DNA from: Laterigemmans sp052161645
GTDB lineage: Bacteria > Planctomycetota > Planctomycetia > Pirellulales > Pirellulaceae
Assembly: GCA_052161645.1 (NCBI GenBank)
Contig: CP197414.1
Length of the DNA stretch: 64,000 bases
Direction: 5' to 3' (one strand)
A model generated the notes under the pieces. The model saw only the letters and a program-made list of their open reading frames with translations. It had not been told where the DNA came from and made no database searches. Shown one piece after another: positions 26,360 to 35,365 of this stretch. A program made the translations under genes and the position numbers. Numbering within the stretch: position 1 is the stretch's first letter; each line of letters opens with the position of its first letter.

Positions 26360-26631
26360 TATACGTCTCCTTTCGTCGAGGTGGCGGCGTCACGAGACTC
26401 GGCGTTTTGAGCGTCCACCGGTTTGTAGTAGGCCCAGATGAACGCCCAGGGTAACAGCAGCCCCATGGTGATGACGCCCCACCAGCCACAGACGCTGACG
26501 GCGTCAGCTTGCGGGTGGTTGCGCCCGCGGGCAATCCGACCGGGCATCATCCCCAGCAAGACCCAAACGCCAACCAGCGTGAGGCCCAGAACCGAGAGAA
26601 TGACGATCGCAAAGACATCAAGAAATTCCAT
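26359..26631 (-). CDS. DUF3302 (YiaW-like) small inner-membrane protein
   Basis: 90 residues from the ATG at 26631, supported by GGGAGGA upstream; the frame extends to 26688. Two membrane helices (about 5-28 and 50-68) and the motif MMPGRIARGRNHPQADAV between them, the DUF3302 signature. Partner of the HlyD-family gene, whose start overlaps the stop by one base. The pair probably forms an inner-membrane subassembly. Confidence 0.85.
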   Translation of the reverse strand: MEFLDVFAIVILSVLGLTLVGVWVLLGMMPGRIARGRNHPQADAVSVCGWWGVITMGLLLPWAFIWAYYKPVDAQNAESRDAATSTKGDV

Positions 26632-26926
26632 GGTTGCATTCCTCCCGTTCTTGATGTCCACCACTCTCAAGCCACTGTTTCGCCTCATCGAGTTTCATGG
26701 GATCGCAGTGAACGACCTTGAAGTCACCGCGGGCGGTTTGCCACCAGGCCATGGCGGACCGGTGGCAGGATCTACGAGTCTCCAGCAAGACACATACACT
26801 GCCATGCTCTCGCACCTGTTCATCAACCGCACGAGCAAGAGTTACGCAAGCTTCGTTGCCAGACTCGCCTCCAGCCTTCACGTGAAGCAACTTGCCTGTG
26901 GATATGATTTCTAAGTCTTTAACCAT
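26618..26926 (-). CDS. Small SpoIIAA/STAS-like protein (tentative)
   Basis: 102 residues. The layout (short beta segment, LARAVDEQVREHGSVCVLLETR, then FKVVHCDPMKLDEAKQWLES) is reminiscent of SpoIIAA-like/STAS-fold small proteins that often end in a DEAxxWL helix. The similarity is weak and the serine expected in true anti-anti-sigma factors cannot be assigned. Its stop overlaps the start of DUF3302 by 14 bp, which supports expression and co-transcription with the HlyD pair. Confidence 0.5.
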   Translation of the reverse strand: MVKDLEIISTGKLLHVKAGGESGNEACVTLARAVDEQVREHGSVCVLLETRRSCHRSAMAWWQTARGDFKVVHCDPMKLDEAKQWLESGGHQEREECNHGIS

Positions 26927-26983
26927 GTGTCGTTTTCGTTGTTGATCGATGATTCAATGGTGAGATGAAAACTTTGATGCGTT

Positions 26984-27193
26984 TCAATCGAACTCAACTA
27001 ACCGAGACTGAGGCTGCGTCGTTGGTAGGTCGTTTTGATTGGCATTGTTCGCAATCTCTCGTCGCATGATTGGCACCTCTTTGGGTGCCTCAATGCCGAT
27101 GCGGACTTTGCCTCCCTGCACGCTCAGGATGACAGCCGTTACGTTCTCGTTGATCACAATCGACTCATCTGTTTTTCGCGAGAGGACTAGCAT
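26984..27193 (-). CDS. csrA: Carbon storage regulator CsrA
   Basis: 69 residues beginning MLVLSRKTDESIVINENV and continuing with GGKVRIGIEAPKEVPIMRREI, the canonical CsrA RNA-binding beta strands with the conserved R44-like arginine region. It binds GGA motifs in 5' leaders and controls translation and stability of target mRNAs as a homodimer. AAAGGAG lies 9 nt before the ATG. It sits 57 bp upstream of the SpoIIAA-like gene on the same strand, with a small conserved hypothetical gene just upstream. Confidence 0.97.
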   Translation of the reverse strand: MLVLSRKTDESIVINENVTAVILSVQGGKVRIGIEAPKEVPIMRREIANNANQNDLPTTQPQSRLVEFD

Positions 27194-27234
27194 GCGTAAA
27201 CTCCTTTAGCATCTATTGGGTTTGTGAACTTTCA

Positions 27235-27513
27235 TTAAGAATTCTCGTTTGGGCCATCGCATGGCTCACAGTTGACGGAAAGAATCTTGTAACGCAGTTG
27301 GTAAAGGCTATTGAGCACGCCCATCAGGGCTGCTTGATCTTGGACTTGGCCACTCAACGTCGTGACGGGCGACTGGACTTCCGAGGAGCTTGCCACGATT
27401 TGCATCCCGCCTAATCGACCGGACCATTGGTCGTCCAAAGATCCCTCGACAACGATGCGGTAACAGGCAGGTTTTCCCGGCTGAAGTTGCGGCCATTTCG
27501 TCTCGTTCACCAT
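27235..27513 (-). CDS. Small conserved hypothetical protein
   Basis: 92 residues with the pattern CYRIVVEGSLDDQWSGRLGGMQI, then VTTLSGQVQDQAALMGVLNSLYQLRYKILSVN. I recognise this as a frequent small soluble family in cyanobacteria, planctomycetes and chloroflexi (roughly GP-YRI-V-G-LD--W, T-L-G-V-DQAALHGVL--L-DLGL-L-SV), with no known function. It lies 41 bp upstream of csrA on the same strand. Confidence 0.7.
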   Translation of the reverse strand: MVNETKWPQLQPGKPACYRIVVEGSLDDQWSGRLGGMQIVASSSEVQSPVTTLSGQVQDQAALMGVLNSLYQLRYKILSVNCEPCDGPNENS

Positions 27514-27853
27514 TTGTCTGCATTCGCCTCTACGGATCGCATTTTTCCGACTGATTCAGAGGCAATTATCCGGCGGCACGAGCGAAAGCACATCGCTCAC
27601 AACGAGGGATAAAAGAGGGAGGCCGCTGGGGCGGAGAGCAAACTGCTACCGGGAGAGGCCCGGTTCGGCATTCATGTATTTACCTCGCCCTGCGCAGCGG
27701 GGGAGGTCGGACGCGGTAGCGGCCGGGAGGGGGTTTTTGGCGTCACATTGGAACATTGTGACAATCAATCTCGCCCTCTCCCGCGGCTGAGACCGCGACC
27801 TCTCCCGGAGGGCGAGGTGACTTGGGAATTTGCGGCACGACGCAGGAAACTGT
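27514..27853. other. Intergenic region with inverted repeats
   Basis: No supported gene. It holds GC-rich inverted repeats of the CTCGCCCTC/GAGGGCGAG type, including the terminator-like structure annotated separately, and a smaller GTCACA...TGTGAC dyad at 27742-27762. Confidence 0.5.
27770..27816 (-). terminator. Compound stem-loop after the REC-MalT gene
   Basis: Outer arms CTCGCCCTC (27770-27778) and GAGGGCGAG (27808-27816) enclose an inner CGCGG/CCGCG hairpin. It lies 38 bp downstream of the regulator stop codon. It resembles dispersed GC-rich repeat units and may work as a terminator. Confidence 0.5.
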
Positions 27854-30800
27854 TTACTTGCCCTTCAGCAAACCAAGTTCCTCAGCTTTCTGTACGGCTT
27901 CGCGGCGGTTCTTGACGTGCAGCTTCTCGAAGATGTGCTTGACGTGCGTTTTGACTGTCCATACCGAAACGCCCATCGATTTGGCGATCTCTTTGTCGTA
28001 CAGACGCTGTGCCAGCAGTTCCAGGGTGTCAAGTTCGCGATTGGTCAGCGTTTCGATCAGCGATCCATCTTCCTCGGTCGTTGGCTTCGCCAATTCGCTG
28101 TGCTTTTGTTGATCCGGCTTCGGTATTTCCGCCAGCAATCGATCAACAAATTCCGCGACCGCATCGTCAGCGGTTAAGCCTTGTAACAGCTCCGCCATCG
28201 GTTCGCCCAGTTCGACAAAGAACAGGATGCAGTCACCGGGTTGTGCAAGTGCGACTGCTCTGTGCAATGCTTCTGCCGACTCCGCGTTTCTGTCACTCCG
28301 ATGCAAGACCAACGATTGCAACAACAATGCCTGGATTGTATTGAGAGTGTTGTGGGTGTTCTCACTGGTCTGCAAGTAGGCTTCGAGTCGTTGCTCGGCT
28401 TCCCGCAAGCTGGCCTCATAGCCCTCCGCCAACAACGCACGGCAGCGGGTAACACAGGGGACTTCGTGCCAAAAGATCAATGCTGGCTCATCCGCCGGCG
28501 CGGCCGATTTTAACCAGCGAGAAACAGGTGGCCGGTTGCCGCGAACGATTGCAAGTCTCGCTTCGCAGGAGTGAAAGATATCCGCCGAAAGCCGAAGCGA
28601 ATCAACGAATTCTCGTAGCATCCGCATCGTGGCTTCCGCTTCGGACCGCTCTCCGTTCATCTCGTAGCTCAAGGCCAACGCAGCCATCGCGTCCATGGCG
28701 GCTCGTGAATCCAGAACGTAACGACGGTCGACCGCCTTGTTCAGGCAAGCGACCGCAGCGGCGCGTTCGTTCTGCCACAAGTGAATCAATCCCTGCACGT
28801 AGTCACGCCAACTTTCTGCGTAGCTCGATCCACTGTCCGTTGCGATTCCCTTCATTCGCGTCGCGGCAGATATCGCATCATGAAGATTAGCCGAGATCAT
28901 GTGAATCATCGCGGTAGCACCAATCGCTCGGATTTGCCGAGTGGAGTGCATCGCATGCGTGTTCGCAAGAATCGCCTGAAGCCGCTGGAGTGCCTGTTCC
29001 CGCTGACCATCCATCTGACTCGCCAGCCCCAGGACCAGGTCCGTCTCGCTGAGCGCTGGGTGATGGTCAGCCGGAATCCGCTCCATCGCATGATGCAGGT
29101 GTCCCAGAGAGTCAGCGCAATTCCCTGCGAAAAAATCGAGATAGCCGCGAAACAAGTCCACCTCACCACGCATCGCACTGGCCGACGCCGGATCCAATAA
29201 TTGTCGCTCAGCAATGAGCGGCTCCAACTGATCAAGGACCGCCGGGACTTCCTCGAAATTGAGATGGAAGTACAGCACCCAGGCACGGGCGAGCAAAAGT
29301 TCTGGACGCTCACCGATGATGGACTCGGGCAACAAGGCAAGCCATCGCTCAAGCTCGTACGACGCATCTCTTGTGATCGTCTTGAGCCGTGCATTGGCGA
29401 CGATCTCAGCCGCCTGTTCGCTTCGCCCTGCTGCCAATGCATGCCGGATCGCTTCGTCAATCAGCCCTTGCTGCGAAAACCAATCGCTGGCACGACCGTG
29501 CAGGTCGCGAACCTCGCTCGCCGGGTGCGTTTTATCCAGTTGTTGCGTGAGCAGATTCTGAAAAACGTGGTGATAGCGAAACCAACGTTCCCGAGCGTCG
29601 AGCGGAACGATGAACAGATTCTCTTGCCGCAAGCGTTGAATAATGTGGGCACCAGTCATTGCGGAATCCGGTGAATCGCCTGACGGTTGGCAGACCGCCT
29701 CGACCAGGGGAGCACAAAAGCGATCCAAGACGGACATCTTCTGGAGACAATTCTGAAGCGGTAAGGGTTGCCTGCCGAGCACCTCATGCAATAAGTAGTC
29801 GTAGACTTGATGAACTCCGCCATGCAATTGCGACACGAACGCTTCCTTGTCCTCGCAATTTCGCATCAACATACCGACCAACTGCAAGCCGACGATCCAA
29901 CCTTCCATGAGTTGCTCGAGTCGGCTGAGGGCCGCATCGCCTACGGTCACGCCAGTAATCTGCGGCAGCACCTCGCTGACTTCGTCTCGGGTGAAACGGA
30001 GATCCTGCTGTCGAAGTTCCGCCAACCACCGATTCCCGCGCAGGGCAGCTAATGAAAACGGCGGATCGTGCCGAGTGATCACCACCAGCCGCATCGGGCG
30101 CGGCGGATGCTGCAACAGATTCTCGAGCAGTCCATGGACTTCGCTGCCGGCGATCAAGTGGTAATCATCAAGCACCAGTACGAAGGGCTCGTCAATGGCA
30201 TCGAGATCGTTGCCCAATGCATCGGCCAGAACGTTCACCGTCGGTAGTTCAGCTGCGTGCAGAACAGACGTCGTGTCGGGACAAGAACCGGAAAACTGTC
30301 CCTCCACCGCGGCCACAACATAGGTCAAGAACGACCTCAAATCACTCTCAGCTTCGCTCAGCGAAAGCCATGCGGCGCATCGCTCGTTGTGCTTTGCAAG
30401 CCAATCTGCCACCAACATGCTCTTGCCGTATCCAGCTGGCGCGCATACCAGGATCAACGGCACATCGCACGCTTCATCCAATTTCTGTAGCAAGCGATCT
30501 CTGGAGACAAAATCAGGTGGAACCGTGGGGCGGTGAAATTTTGTGCCGAGAATCGATACGCGCAGCGATTCGCTGTCCGAGGATGCCATCTCAACGCTTG
30601 TTTCGCCTTCACCCCAACGCTGGGCGCGAGCATACTCGGTCAATTCGGCGACGTTTGCCAAGTCCAATGTTTTGATGATGCGTCGCCGCGCCGTCTGGAT
30701 TTTGCTCGCACTTGTCTTTTGAGCGGCGGCAATCTCCTTGACGGAATGGCCTTCGGCGATCATCTGTACGATCGACTTGTCACTTTCACTCAGTCCGCCG

Positions 30801-31252
30801 TCGCGGTCGTGCGAGTCCGATCGATTCAGCAGTCGCACGTATTCGGAAACAACGACGCCAGAAATCGCGGAACTCAGATAGATGTCATCGCCATGCACCG
30901 CGCGAACGGCGTGCACCAGCTCTTCAGGGGCGCTTTCCTTCAAGACGTAGCCGGCGGCCCCGGCGCGAAGCATTTTCTGAACGAAGCGTTTACCCGAGTG
31001 AATCGATAGCGGAATCACTTTCACATTGGGAAGCGTTGAAACGATTTGCCGTGTTGCTTCGATGCCATCGGTGTTGGGCATCGTGATGTCCATGACGATG
31101 ACATCTGGCAAAAGTTCACCGGCCAATCGAATCGCTTCCTCGCCGTCACCTGCCTCACCAACGACTTGGATGTCGTCTTCGTCATCCAGCATCATCCGCA
31201 GCCCCTTGCGGAACATCGCATGATCGTCAACGACTAACACCGAAATCGTCAT
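27854..31252 (-). CDS. Response regulator fused to MalT-like STAND regulator (REC-HTH-NTPase-TPR-HTH)
   Basis: 1132 residues from the ATG at 31252, chosen because it forms an ATGA overlap with the kinase stop and has AAGG upstream. Order: REC domain (1-120, phospho-acceptor Asp55 in VIVMDITMP); a LuxR-type HTH (about 155-210) of degenerate sequence; a MalT/LAL STAND NTPase (about 230-480; Walker A APAGYGKS, Walker B VLVLDDYH); helical TPR-like repeats (about 500-1000); and a second, canonical LuxR HTH (about 1065-1125, LTNRELDTLELLA to VKTHVKHIFEKLHVKNR). It is almost certainly the partner of the overlapping histidine kinase. Fusing a NarL-type regulator to a complete MalT-type regulator would combine phosphorylation and ATP/ligand control on one DNA-binding protein. 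Confidence 0.9.
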   Translation of the reverse strand: MTISVLVVDDHAMFRKGLRMMLDDEDDIQVVGEAGDGEEAIRLAGELLPDVIVMDITMPNTDGIEATRQIVSTLPNVKVIPLSIHSGKRFVQKMLRAGAAGYVLKESAPEELVHAVRAVHGDDIYLSSAISGVVVSEYVRLLNRSDSHDRDGGLSESDKSIVQMIAEGHSVKEIAAAQKTSASKIQTARRRIIKTLDLANVAELTEYARAQRWGEGETSVEMASSDSESLRVSILGTKFHRPTVPPDFVSRDRLLQKLDEACDVPLILVCAPAGYGKSMLVADWLAKHNERCAAWLSLSEAESDLRSFLTYVVAAVEGQFSGSCPDTTSVLHAAELPTVNVLADALGNDLDAIDEPFVLVLDDYHLIAGSEVHGLLENLLQHPPRPMRLVVITRHDPPFSLAALRGNRWLAELRQQDLRFTRDEVSEVLPQITGVTVGDAALSRLEQLMEGWIVGLQLVGMLMRNCEDKEAFVSQLHGGVHQVYDYLLHEVLGRQPLPLQNCLQKMSVLDRFCAPLVEAVCQPSGDSPDSAMTGAHIIQRLRQENLFIVPLDARERWFRYHHVFQNLLTQQLDKTHPASEVRDLHGRASDWFSQQGLIDEAIRHALAAGRSEQAAEIVANARLKTITRDASYELERWLALLPESIIGERPELLLARAWVLYFHLNFEEVPAVLDQLEPLIAERQLLDPASASAMRGEVDLFRGYLDFFAGNCADSLGHLHHAMERIPADHHPALSETDLVLGLASQMDGQREQALQRLQAILANTHAMHSTRQIRAIGATAMIHMISANLHDAISAATRMKGIATDSGSSYAESWRDYVQGLIHLWQNERAAAVACLNKAVDRRYVLDSRAAMDAMAALALSYEMNGERSEAEATMRMLREFVDSLRLSADIFHSCEARLAIVRGNRPPVSRWLKSAAPADEPALIFWHEVPCVTRCRALLAEGYEASLREAEQRLEAYLQTSENTHNTLNTIQALLLQSLVLHRSDRNAESAEALHRAVALAQPGDCILFFVELGEPMAELLQGLTADDAVAEFVDRLLAEIPKPDQQKHSELAKPTTEEDGSLIETLTNRELDTLELLAQRLYDKEIAKSMGVSVWTVKTHVKHIFEKLHVKNRREAVQKAEELGLLKGK

Positions 31253-34200
31253 GACTGGCCTTCTAGCTTGGTCGCGGATCTGTCCGAATGGACGCAAGGA
31301 ACGATAAGTTTAGCCTGACACCCCTTGCCCGGTTCTGAGTCGATCTGCAACGAGCCACCGAGGTTCATCATCCGTTCTTGGATACTGAATAAACCGAAAC
31401 CTCCTTCGGAACTGGCTCGAAAAGCTTCTGAACCGACATCAAATCCAACGCCGTCATCCTCGACCGTAATTTTGATGTGATTGCTGGTATGCTCCGAGGT
31501 GACAACGACATTACGAGCTTTGGCATGCTTCACCACGTTGATCAGCAGTTCGCGGACGCTGCGAAAGAGCAGTGCCTTGACATCGTCGCTAACGGCATTC
31601 TCTGGCGCCGCTGGCTTGGCCTGACTGACGATTCGGGTCTTTAAGCCATAGCGATTCCCAATCTCCTCCTCCAACCATTCTTCGATCGCCTCATCGAGCC
31701 CTAATTCGTTCAAGGAGGGCGAACTGAGATCGTAAACAAGGTGCCGCGTATCCTGAGATGCCTTCAAAATGGTTGATGAGAGTTCATCGAGTTTGATGCC
31801 CAGATCGGGCAAGCCTGTGGACTTTCGTGCCGATGCAAGTTGAATTCGGGCGAGCGCAAGAGTCTGTCCAACATCATCGTGCAGGTCCGCAGCAATCCGC
31901 CGCCGCTCACGCTCTTCCGCTATCGTCAATTCCGAGGCCAGCTCCTTCAAGCGCTTCTGGTTCTCGAGAAGCGCCGCTTCCGTTCTGTGGCGCTCACCGA
32001 TTTCGCGCTGCAAAGCCTCATTGCGCCGGTTCGCTGTCGCCAGGCGCATCCGCACGAATGCACCCACCAGCAGCACCGCCCCGATGAAGCCCGTCACCCT
32101 AAACCACCACGTCTCAAACCACCGCGGCAGAACCTGGATTGCGATCGTCGCTCCGGTCTCGTTCCAAACCCCCTTGCCGTTGCTCGCGATCACCTGAAAC
32201 CCGTACTTGCCCGGTTGCAGGTCGGTGAATTGGGCCACTCGTTCCGTTCCGGCATCGATCCAGTCGTCGGTGTGGCCGCTCAGCCTGTACTTGAATTTCG
32301 CCGACTCCGGCGCCGCATGCGTCGGCGCGGTGTAGTGAATCGTCAGCCGCCGAGTTCCCGATCGGAACTCCACCGCATCGTTCCCCTCCAACGCAGTCCC
32401 GTCGGCGAGGACGTGCTCGACGAGCACCGGAGGCTCGTGTGATTTGGTGAGCGTCACGCCAGGAGGAAGGAACAAAACATCCTGTTTCCGCACAATCCAC
32501 ACGGATCCATCCAATGCGCGCGCCGCCAGAGGATACCCGCCAGCTCTATTAACTTTGCCCCTCCCCTCAGCCACACTCTTGTATTCAATCTCCTCGATCT
32601 TCCCCGCATCAAAGTCCTCCAGCGATCGTTTCGCCAGATAGAACACACCTCGGCGGCCGCCCATCCAAAGGTTGCCGCCATTGTCGGTCATCACCGTGAG
32701 CAGATTGTCTTTGAGAAACCCGACTTTCCTGCGCCAAGTGGAAAACCGGCCATCCTTCCAGCGGCAAAATCCATTCCCGAGAATGGTGAGCCAGAGATTG
32801 CCATCATCATCGAGGTGGTGGGCAAAGAAATCTGCGTCGGCCAACCCGTCCAAAAGCGGATCGCTGACCCGGGCTCCGTCCTGGAACAATCCGTCACTGG
32901 TGCCGATGAAGAACTCGCCGCCGGGCATTTCCTGAAACCAGCGGACGGTCAATTCATCGAATGCCGGCAACGGGACGAGCGTCCTGGCCTTTGATTCAAG
33001 GCGCGCGGCTCCCTTATTCCGGTATCCGATCCAGAGCGTCCCGGCATGGTCCTCGTAGATCGTCTGGATGCTTGCAACGGCGCCGCGGCGCGGTTCCAGG
33101 AAGGTTTCGAGACCGTCCTTCGACCAGCGGGAAATTGTGCCATTACGGTGGCCGGCCCAAATCGAGCCCTCCCTTCCCCGGGCCAGTGCTTGCGTTGCCT
33201 CACGAATGACAAATCGATCGTCTGAAACGGCGCGCCATCCCATTCCCACCGGCATCCATGCGACTCCCTTGAGTGATCCGAGCCAGACGCCATCCGTTTC
33301 GCTCGGCAGGACACAGAGCGACGGGTTATCGATCGATGCTGGCGATTCCGGTTTCAGTTGCCGCAACACCTGGGGCTCACCCCGGCCGCCTAGCCAGAGA
33401 CTGCCTTCCCGATCACGAAGAATGCAGCTGACGCCCGCCCCGGACCAGCGCGACGGTTCGGGCTTGCCCTCGTGGATACGCGACAGGGTGCCGCTTCCAC
33501 TCGCATACCAGAGTATTCCAAGCGAATCCCGGTCCAGTAGCACGATCGAGGAGTTTTTGTAGAAGCGCTCCACACCCTCCTTCCGAACGTGAATGAGGCC
33601 CCGGCCGGTACCAAGCCATAGGGTGTCGTCATCGCCGACCGCCATGACCTGGACCGCATCGATTCCCTGCGCGTATTCCGGGCGCTCAAACGTGTCGCCC
33701 TCTCGCCGCACCAGTCCCTCGGGACCGCCGAGCCAGAGAGTGCCGCGCGCATCCTCCGCCATGGCCGTCACTTCCTTCAGCCCCACCTCCACCGGTTCGA
33801 AAGAGCCGCCCTGTCCCTGGGATCGCCACGCTCCGGCGCTCGTAGCCGCCCACAACACTCCGTCGCGATCCTCCATCAGCGCCCGGACCGTCAACTCCGC
33901 CAATTCCTCGATGGGTTCCGCCCTCCGATGCCGTCCCGGGTGAAACGCGATCAGCCCGCCGCCCTCGCTCCCGGCCCAGAGCGTGCCGTCGCGGCTTTGG
34001 TAAAGTGTGAGAATCTTGTCCGACTTCAAGCTGGGAGTGTTCGCCTGATCAAAGACCTCAAACCTGATCCCGTCGAAACGCGCGAGCCCGCCCGCCGTCG
34101 CCACCCACAGGTAACCATCGCGGGTTTGCAGCACGTCGAACACCTCGTTCGCAGGGAGCCCATCGTCGATCCCCCACGCTTCCGAGGCGAGATCACCAAG

Positions 34201-34368
34201 CCTCAGGCCAAATTCCAACGGTGGAGCGCCCTCGTCCTGTCCCCGCCCGACGGACGGCATCAACGCCATCGCCGCGGCCAGCAGGAACACTGCAAGCCGC
34301 TGCAACAATGCACTCGCTCCGTTGACATTACTTTCGCCCATCATCTCCTGCTTCCGGTGCCTAGCCAT
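31249..34368 (-). CDS. Two-component propeller-type sensor histidine kinase (Reg_prop/Y_Y_Y/HisKA_3)
   Basis: Up to 1039 residues. Signal peptide (about 15-43); repeated two-component-propeller blades (about 60-640, with recurrent GxLWxG motifs such as DGYLWVAT, GTLWLGG); Y_Y_Y domain (about 670-748); membrane helix (about 756-775); HisKA_3 with His830 in AADLHDDVGQTLA; HATPase_c with N944 and the G-box DDGVGFD (971-977). Blades of this kind in Bacteroidetes and planctomycete kinases sense polysaccharide fragments or other periplasmic cues. The start is uncertain: MARHRKQ at 34368 lies at a recombination joint with a fragment of a related gene, and a methionine pair at 34344/34341 behind GCAGGAG is an alternative. 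Confidence 0.92.
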   Translation of the reverse strand: MARHRKQEMMGESNVNGASALLQRLAVFLLAAAMALMPSVGRGQDEGAPPLEFGLRLGDLASEAWGIDDGLPANEVFDVLQTRDGYLWVATAGGLARFDGIRFEVFDQANTPSLKSDKILTLYQSRDGTLWAGSEGGGLIAFHPGRHRRAEPIEELAELTVRALMEDRDGVLWAATSAGAWRSQGQGGSFEPVEVGLKEVTAMAEDARGTLWLGGPEGLVRREGDTFERPEYAQGIDAVQVMAVGDDDTLWLGTGRGLIHVRKEGVERFYKNSSIVLLDRDSLGILWYASGSGTLSRIHEGKPEPSRWSGAGVSCILRDREGSLWLGGRGEPQVLRQLKPESPASIDNPSLCVLPSETDGVWLGSLKGVAWMPVGMGWRAVSDDRFVIREATQALARGREGSIWAGHRNGTISRWSKDGLETFLEPRRGAVASIQTIYEDHAGTLWIGYRNKGAARLESKARTLVPLPAFDELTVRWFQEMPGGEFFIGTSDGLFQDGARVSDPLLDGLADADFFAHHLDDDGNLWLTILGNGFCRWKDGRFSTWRRKVGFLKDNLLTVMTDNGGNLWMGGRRGVFYLAKRSLEDFDAGKIEEIEYKSVAEGRGKVNRAGGYPLAARALDGSVWIVRKQDVLFLPPGVTLTKSHEPPVLVEHVLADGTALEGNDAVEFRSGTRRLTIHYTAPTHAAPESAKFKYRLSGHTDDWIDAGTERVAQFTDLQPGKYGFQVIASNGKGVWNETGATIAIQVLPRWFETWWFRVTGFIGAVLLVGAFVRMRLATANRRNEALQREIGERHRTEAALLENQKRLKELASELTIAEERERRRIAADLHDDVGQTLALARIQLASARKSTGLPDLGIKLDELSSTILKASQDTRHLVYDLSSPSLNELGLDEAIEEWLEEEIGNRYGLKTRIVSQAKPAAPENAVSDDVKALLFRSVRELLINVVKHAKARNVVVTSEHTSNHIKITVEDDGVGFDVGSEAFRASSEGGFGLFSIQERMMNLGGSLQIDSEPGKGCQAKLIVPCVHSDRSATKLEGQS

Positions 34369-34565
34369 AGGTAACCATCTTGAGTTTGCAAGATGTCGAA
34401 TACTTGGTCCGAGGGAAGTCCATCATCAGGGCCCCAGGCGTCGCTGCGCAATCGATCAATCCGCCGATCATCATGCAACCGAACAGCGGCATCCTCTGTC
34501 TGTGCGAACCCCTACCGCGTGACCAAGATCAGCATGAAGCCAATCAGCGGGAAACGACAAAGCCA
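34341..34565 (-). pseudogene. 5' fragment of a paralogous propeller kinase
   Basis: In a different frame from the kinase start, the minus strand reads a signal-peptide-like RFPLIGFMLILVTR, an in-frame TAG, then LRSDAWGPDDGLPSDQVFDI and LQTQDGYLWLGT before a stop. This matches the kinase's own ASEAWGIDDGLPANEVFDV and LQTRDGYLWVAT. It is a truncated, stop-containing copy of a paralogue, fused directly to the intact gene's 5' end. Confidence 0.75.
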
Positions 34566-34845
34566 TTGCAAGTCTGGCGATCGGGTTTGCCGAGATTCTC
34601 GCATTCAATAGCGCATTTTCGTTGAATAAGTCGATTGAGTTGGTGAAACCTTAGTGTATTCATCAGCTCATTCGCATGCACGCGGCATTGATATGCGGTT
34701 TGGATTACCTCTTTAGGCGTTAGCAACGATCGCCTGTCTTCGCCAAGAAACCGGAACAATATCGTAATGGGCCATGCATACCGTGATAACCCCTGCCGGC
34801 GCTACAGCGTCATAAACAGGCGTAACCCCATGGCCCAATAGATTT
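34566..34845. other. Intergenic segment between gene fragments
   Basis: No recognisable coding content; the short minus-strand frames show no family resemblance. It separates the propeller-kinase fragment from the DUF1214 fragment. Confidence 0.35.
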
Positions 34846-35142
34846 GTCGATGCTGGTGACACCCGGGTAGGGATTGTCGGTTTGCAACAGCGAGCGGGTC
34901 TGGTTGTCGTAAACGGTGATGTCCCAGAAACGCTTGGCGGGAACGTTAGGCGGAATGTGGATGCGATAGGTCTTGCTGCCGTCAAGTGCCTTGCCCTCGG
35001 CATCGCGCAAACCGATTACATACTGCGATCCCGCTCCGACAGGCGGTTTGACCATCGCCGGTGTGATACCGGTGGCATAGAAGTGAAAGCGCGCCCGTGA
35101 ATTGATCAGGGCGACACCGTCGTGCTCAAACTCATAGCTTGC
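34846..35142 (-). pseudogene. DUF1214-domain fragment
   Basis: About 99 codons matching paralogue 5 nearly residue for residue (SYEFEHDGVALINSRARFHF, KRFWDITVYDNQTRSLLQ, DNPYPGVTSIDK), without the N-terminal DUF1254 part and without the last about 50 residues. It is joined at about 35142 to a glycosyltransferase fragment. Remnant of a sixth free-standing DUF1254 paralogue. Confidence 0.85.
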
Positions 35143-35365
35143 GACCTGCGGATAACCCGATGTCGAATTCGGTCTCGATGAGTCGATCGACCATTGCGGA
35201 TTCGCTAGGACAGACGGCAGAGAAACGCAACTCTGGCTTGCCATCGTCGAGCACATGGATCAGCGGACGGTCATCGCCATAGTGGTCGTAGATGCTGCGA
35301 ACGAGTGCGGCACAACAATGCGGGCGATGGATCGTCTTAATGCAGAAAGTGGCTTGATTACGCAC
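35132..35365 (-). pseudogene. 5' fragment of a second family-2 glycosyltransferase
   Basis: Starts at GTG 35365, overlapping the stop of the intact glycosyltransferase, with GGAGGT upstream. The 77 codons (MRNQATFCIKTIHRP, LIHVLDDGKPELRFS, LIETEFDIGLSAG) parallel the first 80 residues of the intact neighbour (ITFCIKTIHRP, IVVVDDGRPELRFS, RHDVGVGVGRN). Truncated before the DxD region by fusion to the DUF1214 fragment around 35142. Confidence 0.8.

Noticed and set aside
34544..34759. 71-codon minus-strand frame between gene fragments
   Set aside because: No family resemblance and no ribosome site, and it overlaps the signal-peptide remnant of the propeller-kinase fragment in another frame.
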